From: an uncultured Oscillospiraceae bacterium
GTDB taxonomy: Bacteria; Bacillota; Clostridia; Oscillospirales; Ruminococcaceae
Length of the DNA: 64,000 bases
Assembly (NCBI GenBank): GCA_949299455.1
Contig: CASGAN010000003.1
Coordinates: 62,001 to 126,000 of the forward strand
Direction of reading: 5' to 3'
This document shows, piece by piece, positions 8,603-16,878 of this stretch. The position numbers and the translations under genes were made by a program. Position 1 is the first letter of the stretch. Each line of letters opens with the position of its first letter. The notes under the pieces were generated by a model. It searched no databases and was not told the origin of the DNA. It saw only the letters and a program-made list of their open reading frames with translations.

Positions 8603-8636
8603 ACCCCAGTAACCATGCGGTTTCTGGGGCTTTTTC
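8603..8636 (+). terminator. Terminator of tRNA-fMet copy 1
   Basis: CCCCAG (8604-8609) pairs with CTGGGG (8624-8629), followed by CTTTTT. Confidence 0.75.
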
Positions 8637-8722
8637 GTGTCAAAAAACTGATGTGATTTTTTTGGATGCCAACCTCAAAAAACAGGGGTTGGAGGGGACT
8701 TGAACTAAAACATAAGGATTTT

Positions 8723-8837
8723 AAGGGCAGATTTTGCAATTTAATTCGTAAAGTCTGCCCTTTTTTCGTTTTTCTAATTGTTAAATTTTTATGTCTGAAA
8801 GCGGATGTGATAAATGATCATTGCATCCGCTTTTTTT
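8723..8837 (+). terminator. Two further terminator-like hairpins in the gap after the tRNA
   Basis: AAGGGCAGA (8723-8731) pairs with TCTGCCCTT (8754-8762), then T-run. GCGGATG (8801-8807) pairs with CATCCGC (8824-8830), then seven T. Together with 8603-8636 they leave no coding sequence between the tRNA and 8897. The first may be the residue of a lost unit. Confidence 0.6.
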
Positions 8838-8896
8838 ATTTTGTACTTCACTTCCTGCCGAGGTTTCGTAAATATAAAAGGAAGGAGTTATGCCCT

Positions 8897-9040
8897 ATGC
8901 AGTATTTTGATAAGGACGGCAGAGAGATAAAAGCCGGAATGAAACTTCTCATGGAAGACGGCAGCATAACACGGTGGATAGTTAACATGGAGCAAAAAAG
9001 GCAAAAAGAAGGTTGTATGGCGGTGCTGCAGCCGGCTTGA
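8897..9040 (+). pseudogene. Chimeric small ORF at a deletion junction
   Basis: 47 codons with GAAGGAG 11 bases upstream. Residues 1-27 (MQYFDKDGREIKAGMKLLME...) look like a normal small protein of mobile elements. From about residue 28 (base 8979) the DNA is the recombinase fragment read in the wrong frame (NMEQKRQKEGCMAVLQPA). The most likely history is a deletion that joined the 5' half of this gene to the 3' half of a recombinase gene. Whether the chimera is translated is unknown. Confidence 0.6.
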
Positions 9041-9578
9041 CTACGGAACAAAATACTGTACGGACTCTCTCACCGTGGAAGAAGAACAGTTAAAGAAGGC
9101 AGTCGTCAGAACCATTAACAAATTCAATGCCGAAAACGCTGCCACATACCGTATGCTTATGCGTTCTACCATCGGAGAAGCAATCGGCCTCAACGGCGGA
9201 TCAGACGAGATTGACCTGCTTGAAAGACGGATCGATGCCCTCAACAAGAGAATGCTCGCCCTTGTAAACAGCACCGTAGAAAACGGTGAAGATATCGAGG
9301 AATATGAGGATGAATTCAAATCCATCTCCGAACAGATACAGCAACTGCGGAACAGGATAACAGCAATTCAAGAAAGTAATCAGAAAGACGGTGAACTTCA
9401 GGAGCGATTAAAAACAATCCAGTCCATTATCGATGAGAGAGAATCGAACAAGGATACCTACGATGAATCCATCGTAAGACAGATGATAGAATGCATCAAG
9501 GTGTTCAAAGACGGAAGACTGCTCGTTATCTTCGGCGGTGGATATGAAGTGGAGATAAATATCGAAGAAACAGAATGA
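8982..9578 (+). pseudogene. C-terminal remnant of a large serine recombinase
   Basis: In this frame the sequence opens after a TAG at 8979 and reads TWSKKGKKKVVWRCCSRLDYG, i.e. the last half of the zinc-ribbon region of large serine recombinases (pieces VVWRCCSRLDYG and TKYC are the usual signature), then a long coiled coil (about 70-150) and the usual C-terminal strand GRLLVIFGGGYEVEINI. The resolvase domain, the recombinase domain and the first two zinc cysteines are missing. A GTG at 9075 could start a 167-residue protein from the coiled coil. It is on the plus strand, unlike the intact recombinase at 14980, so it is probably from an earlier or different insertion. Confidence 0.85.
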
Positions 9579-9594
9579 AAAGGAGAAAATTGAA

Positions 9595-10342
9595 ATGACC
9601 GTAAATGAGCAAATCAATGAATTCAACAAAGAAATATCGCCATTCTATATCGTAGCACACGATAACGGCGACTATAGCCTGTGCCTCGCTTTCAGCTTTC
9701 TCGAAGACGAATATGCGGATTACGGGCAGGCAGCCTTTGATGCCTACGCAAAAGAAATCGGACAGCCGGAAAGAGATCGGCAGGGATTCTGCACACACGG
9801 AAACGGATATGAATGGGATGCCGCTTTCAAGGAAGCCTTTAAGGACGATCCCAACATTCGCCAAATTCATTTTGACAGTGAAGCCGGCAGTTTTTTCTGC
9901 GACAGTCCCGACCTGCCCGTGATCATGGACTTTGCAAAGTGATTCAAAGCATTGGTAGATGACACCGAAGCCTTTACTCCGATTGTATCCGCAGGTATCA
10001 GGCAATACGAGAAGGAACAGAGTGAATATGAAGAAATCCAATATACAATAAAAGGGCGCATTATGGATTACAGCGACTGCACCATAGATGTGCGCACCGT
10101 ACAAGGCGATATCCGACTGACACCCGGAGATATCAAAGACCTGCTTGACAATGAAGTCGAACACATCCGAATCGGGGATGAAACAATCCCTGCAAAACTT
10201 CTTGATGCAGGATGCCGACAGAATACAGCGTGACCTATTCAACCCCGGCGTGTATCGGCTTATCACCAATGAAGCATTCGAGATGCAGGAACATCCCATT
10301 GAATACAGTGAACCGACTGCAAATGACTCACAGCAAATGTAA
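9595..10342 (+). pseudogene. Unknown protein, possibly Imm51-like N-terminal part; nonsense plus frameshift
   Basis: AAAAGGAG precedes the ATG at 9595. The frame reads 115 codons (to MDFAK) and hits TGA at 9940, then continues without break in the same frame (FKALVDDTEAFTPIV) to a stop at 10233. From about 10203 the apparent continuation (MQDADRIQRDLFNPG ... SQQM) lies in another frame to 10342. The intact ancestor would be about 248 residues. The block with a Glu-Ala-Gly motif (FDSEAGSFFCDSPDLPVIMDF) recalls the Imm51 family of toxin immunity proteins as I remember it; this is unverified. CGA to TGA at 9940 is the simplest first lesion. Two independent lesions argue for a dead gene. Confidence 0.65.
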
Positions 10343-10344
10343 AA

Positions 10345-10420
10345 GCAAACAGCGAACAGACCGTATAATCTGTTCGCTGCCTGCACTCTTTATCTGTTTC
10401 AAGAGGCGAATTTAATCCTC
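10345..10420. repeat. Left copy of a ~76-bp direct repeat bracketing the ATPase gene
   Basis: Contains the hairpin CAGCGAACAG / CTGTTCGCTG and a degenerate version of the coding end of the ParB-like gene at 12033. Compared by eye with 11995-12071 it is roughly three quarters identical, with 15 of 15 matches at the start and 10 of 10 in the second hairpin arm. The last nine bases overlap the ATPase stop region. Confidence 0.75.
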
Positions 10421-11779
10421 ATACAGATCATTGCCGTCAAGACAAGGAATGCCCGGATGAACGCTTTCAAATCCATTGATAGAGATAAACCCTATCGTTC
10501 CGATTTTTAGTTCTGGGATAGCCTGCACCTGCATAATTTCGGTTTCTATCTGCTTATCGGTCATGGGTGATGCTAAATATTTTGCTTCGTAGATATCAAA
10601 AGCGGTTTTTGTTTTGATAACAACATCAAATTCACCATTCTTCTTTGCCTTTGCATCATCGTAATAAAATGTTCCGATGTTGAGAATGCCTTTTCGTTTT
10701 CCGCTTTGGACTTGCATGGAAAAATAAGAACGGCATATATCTTCAAATCGGTAAGATATGAAGGTGATAAGGGAATCTTTGATATACGCCTCATAAAAAG
10801 CTTCTGCTCCTAAAACCTGCAGGGCGCTTTTATTGCTGTAAACATAGGTGTAAAAGAAACGCAGGAGATTGTCGGTCAGTTCGTATCGAGCCATTTTATT
10901 GTTATTGGGCTTATTTATCGGGGCGACTTTGGACACAAGTTCCATGTTCAGCAATACCTTTAATTGTTTACTGAGCAGTCCGTTTCCGTCCATAGACAGT
11001 TTCGATTCAATCTCCGAATATTTCTTTTTGCCGTTTGCAATGGAAAACAGAATACGCTCGGCATTGCTGCTTGTAGACAAATCCGAGATCAACAGATTAT
11101 CCGCATAATGAAAGATTGCACTTGACGGATTGAGGATTGTGGAGATAATATTCTGCTCCAATGATTCTTTCGGATGCAGTAATTCATTGACAAAAGGCGA
11201 TCCGCCAAACACAGCATACATGGCGGCCTTATCATAAGGAGTCTTATCCGCATAAAACTGTGCGGTTATTTTGTAATCCAATTCTTTCAGACAGATAACG
11301 GAATCAAACCTGCCGTACAGAGCATTGCCTTCCTCCAGCAAATCCTTCATGATTGAAATATGAGAACCGGAAATAAAAAGCCGTATGTTTTTGATGTGAT
11401 TGTCAATGATACTCTGGAACATAGAGTCAACTGTTTTTGCAGGAGTGAACTCTTTCATGTAAGGATACTCGTCAATAACGATATTGAAAGTTTCCGGAAG
11501 CGTATTCAGATACGCAAACAGATCAATGAAGTTATCAAAAGACATCCGGACAGGCAGAACCTTTGCCGCCAATAACACCGAAATCAGTCCGTCAACATTA
11601 TCTTTCATCGGAGCCTTTAAGCACTCGTAATAGACGGTTTTATTCGCATCTTTTTTGAGTGCGTGAGTAATAAGCGTAGTTTTACCTATTTTTCGTTTCC
11701 CGTAAACCATAACGCTTGCAGTATTTTTTGAAAGGGCTTTCTTTATGATGGCAAGCTCCTTTTCCCGACCTATAAACAT
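10412..11779 (-). CDS. AAA+ ATPase with C-terminal DUF234-type nuclease-like domain
   Basis: 455 residues from the ATG at 11779, preceded by AAAGGGGTG. It begins MFIGREKEL, then a Walker A variant GKRKIGKTTL near residue 30, a Walker B-like NIVIDEYPYM near 115, then a winged-helix region (MDGNGLLSKQLKVLLNMELV). The C-terminus has the E-x-D ... E-x-K pattern (GEFDVVIKTKTAFDIYEAKY), as in the PD-(D/E)XK-related DUF234 domain of archaeal-type ATPases. These proteins are common cargo in bacterial elements and their function is largely unknown; defence or toxin-like roles have been proposed. It has its own promoter and operator and sits in a duplicated repeat, so it looks like a separately inserted module. 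Confidence 0.85.
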   Translation of the reverse strand: MFIGREKELAIIKKALSKNTASVMVYGKRKIGKTTLITHALKKDANKTVYYECLKAPMKDNVDGLISVLLAAKVLPVRMSFDNFIDLFAYLNTLPETFNIVIDEYPYMKEFTPAKTVDSMFQSIIDNHIKNIRLFISGSHISIMKDLLEEGNALYGRFDSVICLKELDYKITAQFYADKTPYDKAAMYAVFGGSPFVNELLHPKESLEQNIISTILNPSSAIFHYADNLLISDLSTSSNAERILFSIANGKKKYSEIESKLSMDGNGLLSKQLKVLLNMELVSKVAPINKPNNNKMARYELTDNLLRFFYTYVYSNKSALQVLGAEAFYEAYIKDSLITFISYRFEDICRSYFSMQVQSGKRKGILNIGTFYYDDAKAKKNGEFDVVIKTKTAFDIYEAKYLASPMTDKQIETEIMQVQAIPELKIGTIGFISINGFESVHPGIPCLDGNDLYED

Positions 11780-11793
11780 AGCGCACCCCTTTG

Positions 11794-11851
11794 CTGAATT
11801 TATTTTCACTGAAACTAAATTCAGTATAAATTGTTTATTGAGATTTGTCAA
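11794..11851 (-). promoter_or_regulatory. Promoter and inverted-repeat operator of the ATPase gene
   Basis: On the minus strand TTGACA (11846-11851), 17 bases, TATACT (11823-11828). A perfect 9-bp inverted repeat, TAAATTCAG (11816-11824) and CTGAATTTA (11794-11802), overlaps the -10 edge and the start of transcription, where a repressor would act. The repressor is not identifiable here. Confidence 0.65.
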
Positions 11852-11994
11852 TACAAAAGTCGTTGAATTAGAAAAAAGTTCAATATTATTTTGCTTCCGA
11901 TTTCCGAAAATATAATTGTGTTTTACCTGTCTTTCATAGAAACAATACTCATAGGTAAGGAACAAGATGAAGAAGTGGTCTTAAAAACGGAAGT

Positions 11995-12071
11995 GCAAAC
12001 AGCGAACAGGCAGCATGGTCTGTTCGCTGTTGTTACTCCTCTTCTGTTTCAAGAAGCGAATCAAATTCCTC
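11995..12071. repeat. Right copy of the direct repeat; gene end plus terminator hairpin
   Basis: Holds the last codons of the ParB-like gene (SLLETEEE, stop at 12033) and the following hairpin AACAGCGAACAG / CTGTTCGCTGTT (11998-12030), which is the natural terminator-like end of the minus-strand operon. The other copy is at 10345-10420. Confidence 0.75.
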
Positions 12072-12914
12072 CGAATCATCAAATTCCTCTTCGCCTGCAT
12101 CATTCTCAACCCAAAGAGAAACATCACGCTCATATAGCATACGGATATTAAGGCGATATGCGGCACTTTTCTTTTTTCCGTTGTACTCAATAATCATTGC
12201 CTCGGCAAACCCCATAGAACCCGGTCTTCTCTCTTTGGCAATGCGCGTCAGTGCCTTGATGGACATCGCTCCGCACTTCTCTTTGAAAACCTCTTCGTTT
12301 AATTGTCCCTTGTAGATGACAACAAGTTTGGCAACGGCATTGAGAATATTGGCAGAAAACGAATTCATATCACCCTCCCACGCACCGATAATCAATCGGA
12401 GAACACGACTAAGGACATGAATGCCGTACTTCTGATAAATGGTTTCAAGCGAGGAGACGGCACAGATGACGCCCGGTGCTCTCTTTGCACCGATTTCAAG
12501 ACCGTATGACTCCACCAAATCACGAATCATAAGCTGATCCTGATTCTGTGCTTCGAGATTAGCCATGAATACTTCGTAAGGCTGCAGAGGTTTCACAAAC
12601 TTCATCTGATTGGCGAAAATATCGGCCTCGTGGGAGTAGGAAAGATCATCATATATCATGCACCACACCGGCGTCTCCCGAGATCCGGATACCTTTGCAA
12701 CAATCTCAATGGTATGCTGACCGTTGAAAACATAGTTAATCCCGTCACGGCGGCTGACCTTTACGGGATTGATCTGGTAAAGGTCAAAATTTTCCGCCGC
12801 TTTCTCAATGTGAGCTTGGGAAAGGTTTCGCTGATAATCTTGGTTTGAAACAAGGTTTTTTATCGGAATCTTTTCAAAATACACATTGGGGACGAATTGG
12901 TCTAAGCAACTCAC
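12033..12914 (-). CDS. ParB-like nuclease-domain protein (second of a pair)
   Basis: 293 residues, GTG start overlapping the stop of the upstream ParB-like gene (GTGA). Residues 13-75 form a ParB/Srx-like N-terminal domain (IPIKNLVSNQDYQRNLS, then NYVFNGQHTIEIVAKV, where GQHT stands for the usual G-x-H-R). The middle has helices like those of element-borne ParB relatives, and the tail is very acidic (EEEFDDSEEFDSLLETEEE). It is the last gene of the recombinase operon. ParB relatives act in partition, as CTP-switch clamps or as nucleases; which applies here is not visible. Confidence 0.75.
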   Translation of the reverse strand: MSCLDQFVPNVYFEKIPIKNLVSNQDYQRNLSQAHIEKAAENFDLYQINPVKVSRRDGINYVFNGQHTIEIVAKVSGSRETPVWCMIYDDLSYSHEADIFANQMKFVKPLQPYEVFMANLEAQNQDQLMIRDLVESYGLEIGAKRAPGVICAVSSLETIYQKYGIHVLSRVLRLIIGAWEGDMNSFSANILNAVAKLVVIYKGQLNEEVFKEKCGAMSIKALTRIAKERRPGSMGFAEAMIIEYNGKKKSAAYRLNIRMLYERDVSLWVENDAGEEEFDDSEEFDSLLETEEE

Positions 12915-13864
12915 GATTCATCCTCCTTTATCGCTGTGATCATTTCTTCGACACTGTCCTGCAGAGATTGCAACGCATCCATCAGTCTGTATTTCGCATA
13001 GGAAGACACAATAGAAAGATCTGCTCTGCTGCGGGTGCGTTCAATAGAACTCGACCATGACGGAATAGTGAGAATCAGACTGCTGACCTCGGCATCCGGA
13101 TCAAAAGCCGGCATATCCTTGACAGAAGGCCCCTGCGGTTCGTCATTATCCTCCGACTCTCTCCTTCCCATATTATTAATAGCGGTGCGAGTCCGCTTAT
13201 ACTGAACAAAAGGAGCAGCTTTTGCATCAATTTTACGGTTAACCTTACGCATCTCATCAGGTGACAGCCTTGACAGCTCAACAACATTTTTGTGAGAGAT
13301 TTTATAATTACCCGACAAAATCTTGTTTACCAGTTTCGGTTCGTGCTTGCCGATCTCATCAAGTGCCCGTGAATAGTTTGCATACTTCTGAACTGTCCCA
13401 TGCGAGATGTGGTGCTCATCAGCAATTCGTTCTGCAGTGCGGTGCGTTATCTCTGCCATAGTCAGCCCCTCGGATGCATTAAAGTGATCGTCAGCGGTGT
13501 ATTGATTGACTCCCCGGGCATTCCGCTTGCTTGTCATGATTTTTTCATTCTGATACTGCAAGCCTATCAGGTACTTGCGTGTTTCTTCCGAAATATTTCG
13601 TCTTCCGAGCTGATTAGAGCAAATCCAAGCGATAACCGCCTCCCGACAGTCGAAATCCATCTCTTGAATTTGAAAAGGGATCTTGTGCCGATGGCAAATC
13701 TCATACCGATTATGTCCGTCAACAATAATTCCGTTCCAAGTGATAATCGGCTCACGGCAACCGTCCGTCATGATATTGCTTTCCAACTGAAGATACTCTG
13801 CTTTTCGAAGCTTTGGTATCAACGCCTTAAACTCGGGATCAATTTTTAATCGCAATAACTCCAC
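12911..13864 (-). CDS. ParB-like DNA-binding protein (first of a pair)
   Basis: 317 residues. The GTG start follows GGAGGT and directly abuts the TAA of the preceding gene. The N-terminus has a ParB-type pocket (REPIITWNGIIVDGHNRYEI, with GHNR as the G-E-R-R-like motif), then a helix-turn-helix region (ERIADEHHISHGTVQKYANYS) and a C-terminal part of charged helices. Unlike chromosomal ParB there is no ParA next to it and no parS-like palindrome was seen. Position behind the recombinase genes suggests binding to the element's own DNA, for example at attachment sites; this is inference. Confidence 0.75.
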   Translation of the reverse strand: MELLRLKIDPEFKALIPKLRKAEYLQLESNIMTDGCREPIITWNGIIVDGHNRYEICHRHKIPFQIQEMDFDCREAVIAWICSNQLGRRNISEETRKYLIGLQYQNEKIMTSKRNARGVNQYTADDHFNASEGLTMAEITHRTAERIADEHHISHGTVQKYANYSRALDEIGKHEPKLVNKILSGNYKISHKNVVELSRLSPDEMRKVNRKIDAKAAPFVQYKRTRTAINNMGRRESEDNDEPQGPSVKDMPAFDPDAEVSSLILTIPSWSSSIERTRSRADLSIVSSYAKYRLMDALQSLQDSVEEMITAIKEDES

Positions 13865-14245
13865 TTAATTACCTCCCTCGACACGCATCATCGTGTCCAA
13901 CGAAAAGAAAGCTATCTTCTCATTAGGACGAACTTCTCCCGTCAATCTGTATGTACAGTCCTTCTCTAATTTTGGGAGTAAAGACATCAAAGTTGATACC
14001 AACTGTTTGCTGTAAATCTCAAAGGATGCATCTGTTTTAAAAAAGGAATAGTTGACTATATGTGTGTCTTTATCCCTTTTATCAAGTCCCCGGATGGCAA
14101 CAATTTTCTCCGTAGGATTAACAAGAAGCTGCAAAAACTTAGGTTGTCCGAGCTTCACTAATGTCGTTCTGTGAATGCGAATCCTATCCTTTTTCATGTC
14201 AATGGCAAAAGGCACGGTAATTTTGTTCTCATCCATTTTCACCAC
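13865..14245 (-). CDS. Stand-alone recombinase-tail paralogue, short form
   Basis: 126 residues, start inside the end of the preceding gene (17-base overlap). The core RIRIHRTTLVKLGQPKFLQ followed by LLVNPTEKIVAIRG matches the same block in the next gene upstream (ITFNKCKIYVNTASLSKF ... VLINRETKILALRP) and in the C-terminal tail of the serine recombinase (VTFNHKKIKFSTACVRKF ... LLINPISRKFAVRP). A second shared block is CTYRLTGEVRPNEKIAFFSLD, matched by YKLLGTVIHSKGEYLLAFDL and YRILGSLYEQDGEIAYIFDV. No known fold or function is recognised. It may be a subunit of a multi-protein integrase. Confidence 0.75.
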   Translation of the reverse strand: MVKMDENKITVPFAIDMKKDRIRIHRTTLVKLGQPKFLQLLVNPTEKIVAIRGLDKRDKDTHIVNYSFFKTDASFEIYSKQLVSTLMSLLPKLEKDCTYRLTGEVRPNEKIAFFSLDTMMRVEGGN

Positions 14246-14999
14246 CTCCGATTAATGTCGCTTCAGAGGGCAAACTCAGCACCGAATCCGCACCGTTATC
14301 ATCGGAAACAGGTTCAGTATGTTTAGTCGAATTATCTTTAATTGCATAAATAGCGTATCCGTCAAAGATATTAACCTGCATCGACTGCCGATGTTCATAG
14401 AAAGGCAAACCAAATTGGTTTTGCCAACCGGATGGAAATACCGGCGTTCTTGATGCTTTGGGCTTTTCACCCTCCGCATAGGTTCTCTGATAAACCTCAG
14501 TGGATGACAAGTCGAAAGCAAGCAAGTATTCACCCTTGGAATGGATGACCGTCCCGAGCAGCTTATAGCGGAAATCGGGATTCCACTCCATCATAGTAAA
14601 TATTTTTGCAAAGAACAGCTTGCAGGTAATCTGCTTCGGCTTCCGCTTTCCCTTAGACATGTAACACCAAGGGAATGAATCCCTTTCACCTTCACAGCAA
14701 GGCCGCAGAGCAAGGATCTTCGTCTCACGGTTGATGAGTACCTGCATGTATTCAGTATTGGGAAACTTGGACAGACTTGCGGTGTTAACATAGATCTTGC
14801 ATTTATTAAAGGTGATGGACGGCTCTCGAAGGTGGGCGAAGAACTCTCTTCTGACGACTTGGAAGTCACCGAAGTCAAAATCCTCACCCATATCAAGTAT
14901 TTCTTCCCCTTCGGAGAGTATCGGCCTCTTTTCAGGCTCAACCTCATTGCCCGAGGGGAATCGGCTATAGTTTAATTGCTCATCCATATTGCCTTGCAT
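14229..14999 (-). CDS. Stand-alone recombinase-tail paralogue, long form
   Basis: 256 residues; ATGs at 14999 and 14987 are both possible, each close behind AAGG. Residues about 38-215 align along the whole tail domain of the adjacent recombinase: REFFAHLREPSITFNKCKI, then QVLINRETKILALRP, then MMEWNPDFRYKLLGTV, then PVFPSGWQNQFGLPFYEH, each with a counterpart there (SEFFENTRNPNVTFNHKKI, LFGWNTDYKYRILGSL, ESWTNTFGKEFYIHE). The catalytic resolvase part is absent. It overlaps the recombinase stop by 20 bases, so co-translation is likely. Probably a partner that shares the recombinase's DNA- or protein-binding tail. Confidence 0.78.
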   Translation of the reverse strand: MQGNMDEQLNYSRFPSGNEVEPEKRPILSEGEEILDMGEDFDFGDFQVVRREFFAHLREPSITFNKCKIYVNTASLSKFPNTEYMQVLINRETKILALRPCCEGERDSFPWCYMSKGKRKPKQITCKLFFAKIFTMMEWNPDFRYKLLGTVIHSKGEYLLAFDLSSTEVYQRTYAEGEKPKASRTPVFPSGWQNQFGLPFYEHRQSMQVNIFDGYAIYAIKDNSTKHTEPVSDDNGADSVLSLPSEATLIGGGENG

Positions 15000-16878
15000 T
15001 CCTTGCTTCCTCCATGTTTATCCCTTTTAACTCTTCTTGAATAAATGCCTTTATTTCCGCAAAGCTTGTGATATTGCGTCGCTCCTCAGAAGCCACAATC
15101 TGACCTTCCAAACGGAGCATCCAATCCTCCTCGCTTTGCCGTTCCAGTTCGGCAAGAGTCTTTTCGTGAATATAAAACTCCTTGCCGAAAGTGTTTGTCC
15201 ATGACTCAGGAATCGCACGGATACGCTTCCCCGATGGCATTAACGGCTGTACCACAGGTTTGCCGTCAACGGTTGTGCCTTGCGTGGGCAGCACATAATT
15301 TTTGAAATATGCCTCTGAATCCTTCACATCGAAGATATATGCAATTTCACCGTCCTGCTCATACAAAGAACCGAGGATGCGGTATTTATAGTCCGTATTC
15401 CAACCAAACAGAGAATAGACAGTCTCGCTGAACGCAGCGGTAGACACATCTTTCGGATAATACTTTCCGAAATCCAACTTAGAGAAAACCACGGCATTAC
15501 GGTTGTTCGGTGTGGTCGGACGGACGGCAAACTTCCGGCTGATCGGATTGATAAGCAGTTCAACAGCATTGTTTTTATCAAATTTACGGACACAGGCGGT
15601 GCTGAATTTGATCTTCTTATGATTAAAAGTCACATTGGGATTGCGTGTGTTCTCAAAAAATTCAGAACGGGTAATCTCAAAACCTCTTAAATCAAAATCA
15701 CCGGCTTGTACTTCAATATTGAATTCTTCCAAATCCTCTGTTATTTCGGACGGATCGTAGACACTGCGGCAAGCTTCAAAATAGTGCTGTTCCTTGAAAC
15801 CCGACCACCGGGGATTAATGACAACAAAGCCTTTTAGCATTCCGCTGTCAATGACACGAAGCTCGGGCATGATGCTTTTATTGCCGTACTTCATATTGTC
15901 AAGCAGATGCTGAACGGCAATATAATCATCTCTTGAAACGATTCCCTCATGGTGGTCGTAGTACCAACTGTGCGGTCTTGCATTAATATTCTTTGCTTTC
16001 TTGTGGCTTTTAAAGCTGACAGTATAAGTCTTTCGGGTAAATACATCTCCACAGTGCCTTTCGTTGCGGAGAATCTGCACAATAGAATTGGATGTCCACA
16101 AGGTGGTATTGCCCTTGTAGGAGGCCTTTTCGAGAGCAATAAATGCATCGGCAATCTGCTGCGTGGAATACCCATACAGATACATAAAAAACGCAAGTTT
16201 TACGGTGTTTTTCTCATCGGGATTGATGACCAAGTCGCCGTCTGCATTCTGATAATATCCGAGAAGCCCTCGGGTCAGTGGCAGTCCGTTATCCAATCGC
16301 ATACGCAGAGAGGACTCCATGCTGCGGCTTCGGGTATGGGACTCTTCCTCTGCCATAACCGACTGAAAAGAAAGCGCCATCTGCGAATCATCATTGAGAG
16401 AAAATATCGCTTCGCTTTCAAAAAAGACACCGACAGGCGGCTTCTGCTCGGTTAAAGAACGGATGGTACCGAGGAAGTCCTCAACATTACGGGCAAAACG
16501 GGAAACGCTCTTTGTGATAATAAGATCAAGTTTATGAGCCTTGGCGTCCGACACCATTTGATTGAACGCATCCCGATGCTTAGTGGAAGTGCCGGAGATA
16601 CCCTCATCAGCATATATCTTGACAAGTTTCCAATGCGGATGCTTCTGAACAAAGTCCTCGTAATACTTCTTTTGCAGCTCGTAGGAAGTTGTCTGCCGGA
16701 TATCGTCTGTCGAAACACGAACATAGATGCCCACGTGCTGTTCCACATCGTTGTCGTAAAAATCGATTGGTTTCTCCTCGGGTATGTATTTATATTTACT
16801 GCGGTCAAAATCTGCATTAATCCGGCGTCTGACCCGTTCCTTCGCCGCCGCTTTATCTCTTCTCTTATCTGTATTCAT
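14980..16878 (-). CDS. Large serine recombinase with an unusual C-terminal tail
   Basis: 632 residues. The resolvase domain is at about 47-190 with catalytic Ser56 in IYVRVSTDD, Arg54, and SVSRFARN (Arg127, Arg130). The recombinase domain (PF07508 type) is at about 200-335. The usual zinc ribbon and coiled coil of large serine integrases are not recognisable; instead residues about 385-580 form a separate domain that recurs in the two following genes. All catalytic residues are present, so it should be active. It overlaps both neighbours (4 bases upstream, 20 downstream). As the only recombinase here with a complete active site, it is the probable integrase of the element. Confidence 0.92.
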   Translation of the reverse strand: MNTDKRRDKAAAKERVRRRINADFDRSKYKYIPEEKPIDFYDNDVEQHVGIYVRVSTDDIRQTTSYELQKKYYEDFVQKHPHWKLVKIYADEGISGTSTKHRDAFNQMVSDAKAHKLDLIITKSVSRFARNVEDFLGTIRSLTEQKPPVGVFFESEAIFSLNDDSQMALSFQSVMAEEESHTRSRSMESSLRMRLDNGLPLTRGLLGYYQNADGDLVINPDEKNTVKLAFFMYLYGYSTQQIADAFIALEKASYKGNTTLWTSNSIVQILRNERHCGDVFTRKTYTVSFKSHKKAKNINARPHSWYYDHHEGIVSRDDYIAVQHLLDNMKYGNKSIMPELRVIDSGMLKGFVVINPRWSGFKEQHYFEACRSVYDPSEITEDLEEFNIEVQAGDFDLRGFEITRSEFFENTRNPNVTFNHKKIKFSTACVRKFDKNNAVELLINPISRKFAVRPTTPNNRNAVVFSKLDFGKYYPKDVSTAAFSETVYSLFGWNTDYKYRILGSLYEQDGEIAYIFDVKDSEAYFKNYVLPTQGTTVDGKPVVQPLMPSGKRIRAIPESWTNTFGKEFYIHEKTLAELERQSEEDWMLRLEGQIVASEERRNITSFAEIKAFIQEELKGINMEEARNARQYG

